Assembly (NCBI GenBank): GCA_025454395.1
Contig: JALOOM010000021.1
Location: forward strand, 1-64,000
Origin: Elainella sp. Prado103
Lineage (GTDB): Bacteria > Cyanobacteriota > Cyanobacteriia > Elainellales > Elainellaceae
Length of the DNA: 64,000 bases
Reading direction: 5' to 3'
Numbering within the stretch: position 1 is the stretch's first letter; each line of letters begins with the position of its first letter. A program made the translations under genes and the position numbers. Below the pieces are notes generated by a model. The model did no database searches, was not told the origin of the DNA, and was given only the letters and a program-made list of their open reading frames with translations. Shown piece after piece: positions 53,811 through 63,244 of the stretch.

Positions 53811-53982
53811 TCAGGTTTCAGTGAGAGGCACACCAGGCTGGGGGGTTTGTTTCTGGGGTGCTCGTTTCTTCAGAGGGCTGCTTAACCGCAGGCGATCCTC
53901 GCTCTGGGTGAGAAATTTGCGATAAGATAAGAGTTAAGAAATGTAAACAATTCTCATCATTACACTCTCATTCCTAGCGCCT
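53811..53982. other. crtD promoter region
   Basis: Non-coding 172 bases after the MITE and before crtD. No tandem repeats. The likely promoter and ribosome site of crtD (sequence AGCGCCTATG region) lie here; boxes are not confidently assigned. Confidence 0.4.
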
Positions 53983-55530
53983 ATGCCCCCTTCAGTTCTT
54001 CGCAACCAGCAACGTATTATCGTGATTGGGGCAGGGATTGGTGGGCTCACCGCCGCCGCACTACTGGCTAGACGAGGTTATACGGTGCAAGTGTTTGACC
54101 AGGCGATCGTACCAGGTGGCTGTGCTTCTACCTTCCAGCGACGCGGATTTACCTTTGATGTCGGAGCCACTCAGGTGGCTGGTCTAGAACCCGGTGGGAT
54201 CCATCACCGCATTTTTACTGAACTGGCGATCGACTTACCGGCTGCGATCCCTTGCGATCCGGCCTGTGCCGTTTATCTACCCGGTGAAACCACTCCGATC
54301 CAGGTTTGGCGGGATCCTCTGCGGTGGCAACAGGAACGCCAGTCTCAATTCCCTGGCAGCGAGCCGTTTTGGCAATTGATGGCCGATCTGTTCCGCTATA
54401 GCTGGGCATTTCAGGCGCGTGATCCGATTTTGCCGCCCCGCAATGCCTGGGATCTGTGGCAGTTGGTGCAGGCGATCCGGCCGGATACTTTGATGACCTT
54501 GCCCCATACCTTCACCACGGTGGGGCAGATGTTGCGAGCCATGGGGTTAACCGATCGCAGACTCAAAACCTTCCTAGATCTCCAACTCAAGTTGTATTCT
54601 CAGGTGGATGCAGACGAAACTGCTCTGTTGTACGCCGCTACGGCATTAGGAGTTTCGCAATCCCCTCAAGGGTTGTTTCACTTACAAGGGAGTATGCAGG
54701 TCTTGAGCGATCGGTTGGTTGAGGCGTTAGAACGGGACGGTGGTCAACTTCTAATGCGTCATCGGGTTGAGCAAATTCAGGTACAGAACCATCGGGCAAT
54801 TGGGGTGCAAGTCCGAGATCTAAAAACAGGAAAAGTGTGGCAGGAATCTGCGGATCAGGTAATCGCGAATGTGACGGTGCAAGATTTAGTCCATCTATTA
54901 GGGGACGCTGTGCCATCAGGATATGAACGGCGAGTCCATCAGTTACCAGAGGGTTCAGGTGCTTTTGTAATTTATCTGGGAGTCAAGCAATCAGCCATTC
55001 CACCCCACTGCCCGCCCCATCTCCAGTTTCTGTATGACTACGAAAAATCGATCGGTGAAAACAACTCCCTGTTTGTTTCCGTCAGTCATGGCAATGATGG
55101 GCGTGCTCCTGATGGCTATGCCACAATCATTGCCTCGTCTTTTACCAATCCAACAGGTTGGTGGAATGCTGGCGAAACCGAGGCTGATCACTTTGAGCAG
55201 GGGAACATAAGCTTGTCCTATTCCGCCCTGAAACAGCACTATACCGAAACCGCCTTGAGCCGATTAGGACAGTTTTTTGATCTCAGTCCAGATCAGGTCG
55301 TGCATGTTGAAGCTGCTACACCCCGCACCTTTGCCCACTACACTGGACGCGATCGGGGCATCGTTGGTGGTATCGGTCAGCGCATTCCCACTTTTGGGCC
55401 ATTCGGCTTTGCCAACCGTACACCCATTGACCACCTGTGGCTCGTAGGAGACTCAACTCATCCCGGAGAAGGGACGGCTGGAGTGAGTTATTCTGCCCTG
55501 ACTGTTGTGCGGCAAATCACAGCGAACTGA
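53983..55530 (+). CDS. crtD: Carotenoid C-3',4' desaturase CrtD
   Basis: An FAD-dependent desaturase that adds the 3',4' double bond in myxol/myxoxanthophyll-type carotenoid synthesis. The 515-residue protein opens with the dinucleotide-binding motif IIVIGAGIGGLTAAALLARR (about residues 12-31), followed by GGCASTFQRRGFTFDVGATQ, typical of phytoene-desaturase-like enzymes. The C-terminal FAD-contact segment is GLWLVGDST-like, here HLWLVGDSTHPGEGTAGVSY (about 484-503). The cyanobacterial CrtD assignment rests on similarity as I recall it; CrtO-type ketolase or CruA relatives are alternatives. It converges with a glycosyltransferase gene. Confidence 0.85.
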   Translation: MPPSVLRNQQRIIVIGAGIGGLTAAALLARRGYTVQVFDQAIVPGGCASTFQRRGFTFDVGATQVAGLEPGGIHHRIFTELAIDLPAAIPCDPACAVYLPGETTPIQVWRDPLRWQQERQSQFPGSEPFWQLMADLFRYSWAFQARDPILPPRNAWDLWQLVQAIRPDTLMTLPHTFTTVGQMLRAMGLTDRRLKTFLDLQLKLYSQVDADETALLYAATALGVSQSPQGLFHLQGSMQVLSDRLVEALERDGGQLLMRHRVEQIQVQNHRAIGVQVRDLKTGKVWQESADQVIANVTVQDLVHLLGDAVPSGYERRVHQLPEGSGAFVIYLGVKQSAIPPHCPPHLQFLYDYEKSIGENNSLFVSVSHGNDGRAPDGYATIIASSFTNPTGWWNAGETEADHFEQGNISLSYSALKQHYTETALSRLGQFFDLSPDQVVHVEAATPRTFAHYTGRDRGIVGGIGQRIPTFGPFGFANRTPIDHLWLVGDSTHPGEGTAGVSYSALTVVRQITAN

Positions 55531-55554
55531 GGTTCCAATCCCACCCTGCCCAAC

Positions 55555-56637
55555 CTAAAGGGATTGGAGGATCTGAGACGACTGGAATCGCCCATTGCCT
55601 GCCAATCGCTTTTCGAGCAGTTGATAATACACTGCTTCATAGCCTTCTACCATTTTGGTGTGGCTAAAGTTTTCCACAATATGTGCGCGACAGTTTCGAC
55701 GATCGATCGTCTCAATCTTCGCTAGGGCATTAACACAATCATCCATAGAATCGCAGAGGAAGCCTGTTTTTCCATGAACGATTAACTCTGGAGCAGACCC
55801 TCGTTCCATGGCGATCACAGGAGTACCACAGACCATCGACTCCGGCATTACCAATCCAAACGGCTCTTCCCAAGTCAATAAGCACAGAGTTGCTACTGCT
55901 CCTCCCATAATTTCGCTTTTCTGAGCATGGTTCGCTTCGCCCACATACACAATTTGCTCACCATCGATCAGCGGCTTCACTGCGGATTCGTAAAATGCCT
56001 GATCCGCCCGATCGACTTTGCCCGCCATGATTAGCCGCCAGCCAGTTCGTCTCGCGAGTTCGATCGCTAGATGGGGCCCTTTCTCCGGGGAAATCCGTCC
56101 AAAGAAGGCCAAGTAGGGTAGATCATTCGGTTCGCGATGAAATTCGTAAGTGTCGGGGTCAATGCCGTTGTACACGGTAGCCACATAATTTAAGCCCAGA
56201 TCATGGCGACGTTGGGAATTGGAAATACTCACAAAGTTTTGCTGGGCATTCTGTTGGAACAGACGGGCTGCTAGTGGCGTGAGAATGCCGTGAATAGTAT
56301 GTACAACTGGAGTTTTCAAAATATTGGCATAGGGCAATGCTGAGGCATCAACGTGAAAGTGAATCACATCGAAATCGGCTGCTCGCTGCATCACCTGTGT
56401 TAACTGCATCAAATCATAAATCTGATATTCGTTCGGGGTTATGCCTGCGGTACGGAGTGGATAAGGTGAACCCGGTTCCAGCTTAGCCAAGGTGTCTGAA
56501 TCAGCCGTAGCAAATAGGGTGACTTCATGCCCCCGATGGACTAATTCATTAGCCAGATGAGCCACGACTAGCTCGGTTCCACCATAGGCAGGGGGGGGAA
56601 CCCGTTCCCATAAAGGTGCGACTTGAGCAATCCGCAT
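55555..56637 (-). CDS. Glycosyltransferase family 4 protein
   Basis: A GT-B fold glycosyltransferase of 360 residues that would transfer a sugar from a nucleotide donor; acceptor unknown. N-terminal acceptor domain: MRIAQVAPLWERVPPPAYGG and VHTIHG. C-terminal donor domain: FFGRISPEKGPHLAIELARR, LIMAGKVDRADQAF and the EX7E motif in PFGLVMPESMVCGTPVIAME (Glu residues spaced for donor binding). It is convergent with crtD and could glycosylate a carotenoid or lipid, but position alone is weak support. Confidence 0.9.
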   Translation of the reverse strand: MRIAQVAPLWERVPPPAYGGTELVVAHLANELVHRGHEVTLFATADSDTLAKLEPGSPYPLRTAGITPNEYQIYDLMQLTQVMQRAADFDVIHFHVDASALPYANILKTPVVHTIHGILTPLAARLFQQNAQQNFVSISNSQRRHDLGLNYVATVYNGIDPDTYEFHREPNDLPYLAFFGRISPEKGPHLAIELARRTGWRLIMAGKVDRADQAFYESAVKPLIDGEQIVYVGEANHAQKSEIMGGAVATLCLLTWEEPFGLVMPESMVCGTPVIAMERGSAPELIVHGKTGFLCDSMDDCVNALAKIETIDRRNCRAHIVENFSHTKMVEGYEAVYYQLLEKRLAGNGRFQSSQILQSL

Positions 56638-56982
56638 AACAGATCTCCTAAAACTTTAAGTTTTGTTAGGCGTTTGTAAGCTGACTGCTAGATGATTTGG
56701 CGAAGCACACTGCATCGCATAAGGCAATTTCGCCGTCTATCACAGTCAGAATAGCATGTCAAGGCTTGACATGGATTTTAAATAATTTTCACTTTCTGTC
56801 AACTGAACTGGGATCCACCGCAGGGAGAGGATTGAAAATTCCAGGAGATGGAGATTTGAGCCAGATCGGGGAGGGCAATCCCTGGTGGAATTTTTTGGTT
56901 TGCGAGAAAATAAATTTAGACCGATCGCCCCTACCCTCACCATTGCCCCTACCCTCACCATTGCCCCTGCCCCCACGCTGTG
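56638..56982. repeat. Divergent gap with 18-bp repeat before the protease gene
   Basis: A 345-base gap. At 56930-56970 an 18-base unit CCCCTACCCTCACCATTG occurs twice plus a partial copy, immediately upstream of the protease start. The rest (56638-56925) has no gene; the glycosyltransferase promoter should lie near 56650. Confidence 0.75.
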
Positions 56983-58302
56983 ATGAAATCCAAGCTGCGC
57001 TCTCGTCCATTCAAATTAAAATCGGTATTCCATCACTTGGGTCAACCGACAGCCGGAAAACCGGCATTGACTATCTGGGTGATTGCAGTCGGTCTGCTGT
57101 TGGCGGGGTTGCGCTCAAGCGGCTGGATTCTCCAACAATGGGGAGCCCGTTTCTTGACCGATCCTCAATTTGAAGCTGCCCATCAAACCCTGCTTCAAAT
57201 GAGTGAGCATACTTCTGGTTACGCCAGTTTGTGGAGTGGGCTCAATCAATATGGGATTAGCCAGCTTGACTACGATACTTGGCGACAACTGCAAGGCAAG
57301 CCGGTTGAAGACTTAATCAACATTCAGCCCAGTGAAGTCAAAGCGATCCATCAAGAACTGTGGCATCACAGTCAGTGCGCGCAATACGCTCCGCCGCTGG
57401 ATATCACCTGCTTGGATACCGCCCTCAGTTTTGGAGTCGCTCAGAGTCAGGCTCTACTGGCAAATTTGCCTGCCGATCCGACTCAGTCCGCCTTAGAAGT
57501 GGCCAGTCGGCGAGAACTGTGGCGACGGCGAGCTGTGCGTCCTCCCCTCACGCCGAGTAAACAACTGACTTTACGGGAAGGGCTCAGACGCGATCGAGCC
57601 TTAGCAGATTGGATCGCCGACTATGCTGACCAACCTGAGCCTAATTCAGCTTCCGAGGCAGAAATACCGCTGGAGACAGACGCGCTCTATCAACAGGTGA
57701 AACAGGTTACGGTCGAAATTTGGAACAACTCCCAGTTTGGTATTGCCACCACCGCATCGGGGATTATCCTGACGGAGGATGGCCTGGTTTTGACGAATTA
57801 TCATGTAATTCAATCTAACCCCAACCCAACTGTGCAATTAGCCGATGGTAGACAATTTGATGGCACCATTGCCTCGATCGATCAGGAATTAGATTTAGCT
57901 CTGGTACAGCTAGAAGCAGCGTATAACTTACCCACCGCGACGTTGGCTCAAAATACGGCTCTGGTGCAGTTGGGGGATACCGTTCACGCGATCGGCTCTC
58001 CCCATGGCCGAAGCTGGACAATGAGCACGGCCACAGTGATTGAGCTAGAGAGCACCTGTGCTAACGGAACCTCTCCCTTGCGCTGTATTCGCACCCCCAG
58101 CCGATTCCTGTATCCTGGCAACAGCGGTGGCCCTTTGATCAACGAATTTGGTGAGGTGATTGGTATTAATCGGGCCGTGCAGCAATCGACGGGTGAAGGG
58201 GTCAGTATTCCAATTGAAACCGTCCAACAGTTCCTTAATCAGCGGATGGGATCACCTGCCCCAACCAATACAGTTCGATCGCCAAACAAACGGTGGTTTT
58301 AA
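56983..58302 (+). CDS. Membrane-anchored trypsin-like (HtrA-type) serine protease
   Basis: A 439-residue protein with one N-terminal membrane segment (LTIWVIAVGLLLAGLRSSGW, about residues 28-47), a helical middle region of unknown role (about 50-220) and a C-terminal chymotrypsin-fold protease domain (about 228-430). The catalytic triad is intact: His in LVLTNYHVI, Asp in ELDLALVQL and Ser in YPGNSGGPLI. There is no PDZ domain, so it differs from HhoA/HhoB/HtrA of cyanobacteria. The start is ATG at 56983, with a GTG at 56980 possible. Upstream is an 18-base repeat. Probably active outside the cytoplasmic membrane. Confidence 0.9.
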   Translation: MKSKLRSRPFKLKSVFHHLGQPTAGKPALTIWVIAVGLLLAGLRSSGWILQQWGARFLTDPQFEAAHQTLLQMSEHTSGYASLWSGLNQYGISQLDYDTWRQLQGKPVEDLINIQPSEVKAIHQELWHHSQCAQYAPPLDITCLDTALSFGVAQSQALLANLPADPTQSALEVASRRELWRRRAVRPPLTPSKQLTLREGLRRDRALADWIADYADQPEPNSASEAEIPLETDALYQQVKQVTVEIWNNSQFGIATTASGIILTEDGLVLTNYHVIQSNPNPTVQLADGRQFDGTIASIDQELDLALVQLEAAYNLPTATLAQNTALVQLGDTVHAIGSPHGRSWTMSTATVIELESTCANGTSPLRCIRTPSRFLYPGNSGGPLINEFGEVIGINRAVQQSTGEGVSIPIETVQQFLNQRMGSPAPTNTVRSPNKRWF

Positions 58303-58428
58303 CGTTAAAACCCATCACAATTCTGGGACAAGTGATTGTTTAGAATCGGGCGGTTGAGTAGACTGCATGAGGAGGCGTTTGCCCGATCAGATTGCAATGG
58401 TAAAGAACTGGTACGGAGAGAATTCGCA

Positions 58429-58818
58429 ATGAGTTTTGAATACCCCGATGACTTGAAATATTCTGACACCCATGAATATGCTCGCCTAGAGGGTGATGTT
58501 GCCACCATCGGCATTACCGCTTTTGCCGTGGATCAACTTGGCGACATTGTCTTTTTAGAACTGCCAGAAGTGGGGGAATTAATCGAAAAGGGAGAAACCT
58601 TCGGCACAGTAGAATCGGTTAAAGCGGTTGAGGATTTGAAAGCCCCCCTCACGGGCACTGTGCTTGAACGGAACGATCCCCTCTTGGATACCCCAGAACA
58701 GCTTGCAGATGATCCCTACAGTCTCGGCTGGATGCTCAAGGTGCGGGTGGATGATTTGAGTGATCTGGATGATGCCTTAAGTGCAGATGACTATCGGGCT
58801 CAAGTTGAAGGGGAATAA
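58429..58818 (+). CDS. gcvH: Glycine cleavage system H protein
   Basis: The lipoyl carrier of the glycine cleavage complex, which in cyanobacteria handles photorespiratory glycine. The 129-residue length is standard. The lipoylated lysine sits in [18 protein letters not shown] (Lys of SVKAVED). Other family stretches are [27 protein letters not shown] and [14 protein letters not shown] at 58429 has GGAGAG about 9 bases upstream; the longer frame from 58336 adds non-family residues. gcvT and gcvP are not adjacent. A possible terminator hairpin follows at 58871. Confidence 0.97.
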   Translation: MSFEYPDDLKYSDTHEYARLEGDVATIGITAFAVDQLGDIVFLELPEVGELIEKGETFGTVESVKAVEDLKAPLTGTVLERNDPLLDTPEQLADDPYSLGWMLKVRVDDLSDLDDALSADDYRAQVEGE

Positions 58819-58870
58819 GCCAGCAAATGAGCCAGCATCGGAAAATGCCACCCTGATATCGCAATGAAAC

Positions 58871-58900
58871 CTGGGAGCAGAATCAAGGTTCAACTCCCAG
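58871..58900 (+). terminator. Possible terminator hairpin after gcvH
   Basis: CTGGGAG (58871-58877) pairs with CTCCCAG (58894-58900) around a 16-base loop, 52 bases after the gcvH stop. There is no immediate T-run; the nearest (TCTTTT) starts about 8-10 bases later. It may be an inefficient terminator or a processing hairpin. Confidence 0.45.
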
Positions 58901-58991
58901 CGTTCACTCTTTTAACAGTTGTTAATTCGTCTATCACAAGAGTTTTCTTGTGTTTCTAATTTAATCGACTTCTTTAATTGACTCCAAAAGC

Positions 58992-59375
58992 CTAACCGGC
59001 CTGTTGCAGTTCCTGTTCCAACAGACTCAATAACTTTTGATCACCCTTCGCCTTAGCGGCTTCCATACGCTGCTGTAGCCGCTGCCGAATATGAAGCTGA
59101 TGAACATTATTGTAGCTGCTGGGCTTGATCAACCGGGGCGTTTGCGAGGATCGCAGTGCAGGTTGAGGTGCAGTGGTTTTCACTCCCCCGCCCGAGGTCG
59201 TTTGGTAACGCACTCCCCGGTAAGATAGATGGCGCACAGGTTGAGCAACCGGAATATGGCGAGGATAGGTAACTGGGAAAGCATGTCCCCGATAGGTGCC
59301 AGTGATACCGCTTTCTGCCATGTCAACGGAGGAATGATCGACCAAGTAAGAATGACCGCGATAAGTAAGTTGCAT
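58992..59375 (-). CDS. DUF4278 domain protein
   Basis: A 127-residue protein of the cyanobacterial DUF4278 family, recognisable from repeated YRGxxY motifs: MQLTYRGHSYLV at the start, GTYRGHAFPV (about 27-36) and LSYRGVRYQT (about 50-59). The second half is basic and helical (RQRLQQRMEAAKAKGDQKLL), possibly nucleic-acid or membrane binding. The function of the family is unknown. It lies alone on the minus strand between gcvH and the TRAP gene, preceded by a repeat-rich gap. Confidence 0.85.
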   Translation of the reverse strand: MQLTYRGHSYLVDHSSVDMAESGITGTYRGHAFPVTYPRHIPVAQPVRHLSYRGVRYQTTSGGGVKTTAPQPALRSSQTPRLIKPSSYNNVHQLHIRQRLQQRMEAAKAKGDQKLLSLLEQELQQAG

Positions 59376-59797
59376 CTTATAAACTCCTAGAATGCGTCGA
59401 GTAGAGGTTGAATTAGCGCGTTCCTTCAGGAATTTTCCTTACTTCCGTCTTCACTCACCCGAAGTTAACTCGCTGAAGCAATGGGCTAGACCCTGAAATT
59501 ACTCAACCATCCAGAGCAAGGAGTCCAGAGCAAGGAATCTAGAGCAAACAATCCGGAGTCAACAATCTGGAGCGAGCAACTCAGAACCCAAGTACCCAAA
59601 ATCAGTGAGCAACCAAGCGAAGATGAACGAAATCGTTTTCATTTCTGTATCTTAGTTTACCGTTTTTCAAGTGGAAAGGCAATTTTATCAACTGTAACTT
59701 TCGACAGATTTAAGCTTAAAAGCTAAGGTTTATGAACAAACTGCACTGCCACCGCCCTTTCACCAGAAGATGAAACAATTTATGATCTTCTGATTCT
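59376..59797. repeat. Repeats between DUF4278 and TRAP genes
   Basis: A 422-base divergent gap. At 59510-59585 are about five degenerate copies of CCAGAGCAAGGAAT (14-15 bases). No gene is visible. The TRAP gene promoter probably lies around 59640-59780, where the sequence becomes AT-rich. Confidence 0.72.
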
Positions 59798-60973
59798 ATG
59801 GAACGGCGAAAACTATTAACGGCTTTGGCTCAAGGCGGAATTGCTGCCACTGCGGTGGGTGTGATCGGTGGGTGTAATAGTTCTACCCCAACTGCTAACA
59901 ACTCAACTGCCAACGACTCAACTGCCAGCAATTCTACAGACAATACGGTCAGCAGTGGATCGCTCCCTTCCCTGGAATGGCAAATGGCGACAAGCTGGCC
60001 CACCTCCCTCGATACGCTATTCGGTGGAGCTAAGCTATTTGCCGATCGCGTCTCAGCAATGACCGGGGGTAAATTCAAAATTACAGCCCGCGCTGCTGGC
60101 GAACTTGCGCCTGGTCTAGAAGTTTTAAATGTGGTTTCTCAGGGGGCAGTTCCTTGTGGACATACTGCCTCTTACTATTATGTCGGTAAAAGCCCGGTCA
60201 TGGGGTTCGGTTCCAGTTTGCCCTTTGGCTTTAATGCGCAGCAGCAAAATGCTTGGCTCTATGAAGGAGGCGGGCTCAAACGGTTGCAAGATATCTATGC
60301 CAGTAAGTTTAATGCAATCCAATTTCCAGCCGGTAACACCGGGGCGCAAATGGGAGGATGGTTCCGTAAGGAGATTTCCTCAGTTAACGACCTTCAAGGG
60401 TTGAAAATGCGGATTCCCGGACTGGGAGGACAGGTGATGGGCAAACTCGGCGTTACTGTACAAACGCTACCCGGAGGCGAAATTTTTCAAGCCCTCCAAA
60501 CGGGGGCGATCGATGCGGCTGAATGGGTCGGCCCGTATGACGATGAAAAGCTGGGTCTCAACAAAGTCGCTCAATTTTATTACTATCCTGGCTGGTGGGA
60601 GCCGGGAACAACCTTAGAAGTGCAAATCAACTTGAACGAATGGAAAAAATTACCACCTGAGTATCAAGCTGCGATCCAGACTGCGGCCTATGAAGCAAAT
60701 ATGACTATACTGTCACGCTACGAATCTCAAAACAATGAAGCATTGCAGCGGCTGATCCAGAGTGGTGTGCAATTGCGGCAATATAGCGATGAAATCATGA
60801 AGGCGGCTGAACAGGCATCGTTTGCCCTGTACGATGAATTTGCCAATCAAGATGTTGATTTCAAGTCTATTCTGGCGGAATGGAAGCAGTTTCGCGATCG
60901 GGTATATGCTTGGAATAAATTGAATGAAGGCAGCTTTGAACGCTTCACCTACGCTCAGATTGCACCAAGCTGA
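59798..60973 (+). CDS. TRAP transporter solute-binding protein (DctP-type), lipoprotein
   Basis: The binding component of a tripartite ATP-independent transporter. It has a twin-arginine-type lipoprotein signal ([20 protein letters not shown] then GGC) followed by an Asn/Ser/Thr-rich linker from a short repeat ([15 protein letters not shown]). The DctP fold covers about residues 60-385: [60 protein letters not shown] and [13 protein letters not shown]. This resembles the subfamily that binds 2-oxoacids or carboxylates; ligand unproven. The DctQ and DctM membrane subunits are not adjacent. Confidence 0.92.
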   Translation: MERRKLLTALAQGGIAATAVGVIGGCNSSTPTANNSTANDSTASNSTDNTVSSGSLPSLEWQMATSWPTSLDTLFGGAKLFADRVSAMTGGKFKITARAAGELAPGLEVLNVVSQGAVPCGHTASYYYVGKSPVMGFGSSLPFGFNAQQQNAWLYEGGGLKRLQDIYASKFNAIQFPAGNTGAQMGGWFRKEISSVNDLQGLKMRIPGLGGQVMGKLGVTVQTLPGGEIFQALQTGAIDAAEWVGPYDDEKLGLNKVAQFYYYPGWWEPGTTLEVQINLNEWKKLPPEYQAAIQTAAYEANMTILSRYESQNNEALQRLIQSGVQLRQYSDEIMKAAEQASFALYDEFANQDVDFKSILAEWKQFRDRVYAWNKLNEGSFERFTYAQIAPS

Positions 60974-60983
60974 ATTGCACCAT

Positions 60984-61020
60984 AAAAAACGGGTTAACCC
61001 GTATGAATAAGGTTAACCCG
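60984..61020 (-). terminator. Intrinsic terminator of ycf35
   Basis: On the minus strand the stem CGGGTTAACC pairs with GGTTAACCCG (61011-61020 with 60990-60999) around an 11-base loop, followed by TTTTTT (60984-60989). This is a strong terminator for ycf35, which ends 28 bases upstream of it. It lies just after the TRAP gene and could also stop transcription from that side less efficiently. Confidence 0.9.
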
Positions 61021-61047
61021 CCAATTTGGGAACGCTGAGAGGGATGA

Positions 61048-61398
61048 TTACTGTACAACCAGTCGAACGTTCGCGTTTTGCAAGCCAGGGCGCTTCACTT
61101 CTGCCAGAGTCTTGTTCACCGCATACTTCTGATTGATCGAGTTGATCAGTTCAGTTTGGTTGTGCTTCTTCGCAACACCCCAGAGATCAGCGATCAAATC
61201 AAAGGAACCGTCTGCGTTGCGCGACCAGCCCAGATCATATTCACCTTCAAGAACGGCAACGATATCGGAACGAACCCGCTGACCGTTGTAGCCACGCACA
61301 TCAGCGTCAGTTTTAACGTTGATGCCCAAATCCCGCAGGGAAGCTTTGAGAACTTCAGCGTCGGTGATCTTGGTGCGCAGAGTGCTAAAGTGAGACAT
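61048..61398 (-). CDS. ycf35: Ycf35 (DUF1257) protein
   Basis: A 116-residue soluble protein of the Ycf35/DUF1257 family, found in cyanobacteria and some plastid genomes; function not established. The typical opening MSHFSTLRTKITDAEVLKAS is followed by LRDLGINVKTDADVRGYNGQ, then EYDLGWSRNADGSFDLIADL and a C-terminal helix (NSINQKYAVNKTLAEVK). A perfect AGGAGG ribosome site lies 9 bases upstream of the ATG. It is downstream of the AAA ATPase gene ycf46 on the same strand, and ends at a strong terminator. Confidence 0.93.
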   Translation of the reverse strand: MSHFSTLRTKITDAEVLKASLRDLGINVKTDADVRGYNGQRVRSDIVAVLEGEYDLGWSRNADGSFDLIADLWGVAKKHNQTELINSINQKYAVNKTLAEVKRPGLQNANVRLVVQ

Positions 61399-61564
61399 TT
61401 CGGAATTCCTCCTGTAGAGAAGTTGAGAGAAACGACAACGTTTGAATCGTTAGCGCCGCGCAGCCTAGCGGTTGGAACGCAGACTAGAGACGGCTCGGTT
61501 GGTACGTACGCTGCTAGCCGGGAAGCTAGCCTTTCCTCCTGATGGGAGCAGGAGAGAAAGCCTG
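61399..61564 (-). other. Structured spacer between ycf46 and ycf35
   Basis: A 166-base non-coding spacer. On the minus strand it has two adjacent hairpins: CTCCTG with CAGGAG (about 61540-61560) and GCTAGC with GCTAGC (about 61510-61530), with GGAGGAAAGG between them. Neither is followed by a T-run. It may be an RNA-processing or attenuation site separating the two genes. Confidence 0.5.
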
Positions 61565-63070
61565 TTAGAACTCTAATCGCTGATACTCGGCGATAGAGGC
61601 AGCGGCAGGTCGGGCACGCTGTCTGGCCCAATCTCGTAGGGCAGTGACCTGCTCACTCATCGTCTTCGAAAGCGGAAGGGTTGCCTTGATCGCGGCGATA
61701 ATATCCAGTTGAGTGAACTCGCGATCCTGGGCAAAGGCTTCATACATTGCCGCAACTAGGGCTTGCTCAATTTCCGCTCCCGAAAAACCATCACAAATGC
61801 TGACTAATTGATCCAAGTCAAAGCGAGCAATATCTCGTCTCCGCTTCGAAAGGTGAATCTTGAAGATCTCCTTGCGTTCCTCACTATTGGGCAAATCCAC
61901 AAAGAAGATCTCATCAAACCGACCCTTGCGAAGGAATTCTCCTGGCAAGCGCTCTACACGGTTCGCCGTCGCCATCACAAACACTGGCGAAGTTTTCTCT
62001 TGCATCCAGGTCAAGAAGGAGCCAAAAATTCGACCCGAAGTCCCACCGTCTGAATCTCCTGACCCGGCGCTGCCTGCAAAGGCTTTGTCAATTTCATCGA
62101 TAAACAAGATGGCGGGAGAAATGGATTCGGCTGTTTTGAGCGCGTTCCGTAGATTGGCTTCCGATCGCCCCACCATAGAACCGTCATAGACTCGCCCCAT
62201 ATCCAGGCGCATCAGCGGCAATCCCCACAAGCGAGAAGTAGTCTTGGCAATCAACGACTTGCCACAACCGGGCACACCCAGGATCAACATTCCTTTAGGC
62301 TGAGGGAGCCCATACTCGCGGGCTCGTTCGGTAAAAGCATTTGACCGTTGAATCAGCCAGTGCTTTAGCTCCTCTAAACCGCCTACAGAATTGAGGGTTT
62401 CATCCTCCTCAATGTATTCCAGGATGCCATTGCGACGGATGAGCTGCTTCTTTTCGGAAAGAACAATCTCTACTTCAGCTTCCGTCAATTTGCCCGCCAT
62501 CACCTGTGCCTTACGATAGACTTTCTCAGCCTCATCTCGGGTTAAGCCTAAGGCAGCCTTTAACAGCTTCTCCCGCGTTTCGGTTGAAGGGCGACGCATC
62601 CGGTTCTGCTCAATCTGCTGGGTAAGCACCTGATTCAGCTCGGCCATATCTGGCAAGGCATAATCTAAGACTGCGACCTCTTTCTCCAGTTCGATCGGTA
62701 CTTCCAAGACTGGAGACATCAGAATAATGGTCTTGTGGGTGTCTTTAAAGCTAGCGATCGCATCCCGCAGCCACCGAATTACATCAGGAGCCATCAACGG
62801 GTGCAAATCTTTGAAGATATAAATTCCGGGCTCTCGCTGGCGAATGACCCATTCGATCGCAGGCTGAGGAGAAACCGTATTGTGCTGCGTCACACTGCGA
62901 GGCTGACCATATTCCACCACACCATGGGTAACCGTCCAAACATAAACTCGGCGCTGAGGCTTGGCTTGTGCAATGGTTGTGATCGCCTGCTCTGCCCGCT
63001 CTTCCTCGGAAGTGACGAGATAGATCAAGGGATATTGAGCCTGAACTAAAATACTAAGCTCTTCTTTCAT
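61565..63070 (-). CDS. ycf46: AAA ATPase Ycf46
   Basis: A 501-residue cytoplasmic AAA ATPase of the Ycf46 type. After an N-terminal domain (about 1-190, starting MKEELSILVQAQYPLIYLVT) the AAA module shows Walker A GVPGCGKSLIAKT (about 262-274), Walker B AILFIDEIDKAF, sensor 1 PVFVMATANRVERLP and the arginine finger RKGRFDEIFFV. ATG at 63070 is used; a TTG at 63085 would add five residues. Ycf46 is linked in cyanobacteria to photosynthesis regulation, though its exact substrate is unknown. ycf35 lies directly downstream. Confidence 0.93.
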   Translation of the reverse strand: MKEELSILVQAQYPLIYLVTSEEERAEQAITTIAQAKPQRRVYVWTVTHGVVEYGQPRSVTQHNTVSPQPAIEWVIRQREPGIYIFKDLHPLMAPDVIRWLRDAIASFKDTHKTIILMSPVLEVPIELEKEVAVLDYALPDMAELNQVLTQQIEQNRMRRPSTETREKLLKAALGLTRDEAEKVYRKAQVMAGKLTEAEVEIVLSEKKQLIRRNGILEYIEEDETLNSVGGLEELKHWLIQRSNAFTERAREYGLPQPKGMLILGVPGCGKSLIAKTTSRLWGLPLMRLDMGRVYDGSMVGRSEANLRNALKTAESISPAILFIDEIDKAFAGSAGSGDSDGGTSGRIFGSFLTWMQEKTSPVFVMATANRVERLPGEFLRKGRFDEIFFVDLPNSEERKEIFKIHLSKRRRDIARFDLDQLVSICDGFSGAEIEQALVAAMYEAFAQDREFTQLDIIAAIKATLPLSKTMSEQVTALRDWARQRARPAAASIAEYQRLEF

Positions 63071-63244
63071 GATCGTTAAATCCAATTCGAGACGGTGCAG
63101 TCAATCACAAAAGCTCAAAGAAGCTTCAATGGCCTAATGATACTAATGTACTATAGAGTATTTATTCAATTGCTACCCTTTGCTGCCCAGTTCCAAACAG
63201 GTTGATGAATCAAGTTGTTGATGAATCAAGTTACAGAGACCAAG

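Noticed and set aside
58303-58428. Glycine riboswitch upstream of gcvH
   Set aside because: The 126-base leader shows no tandem aptamer-like fold or conserved glycine-riboswitch words by eye.
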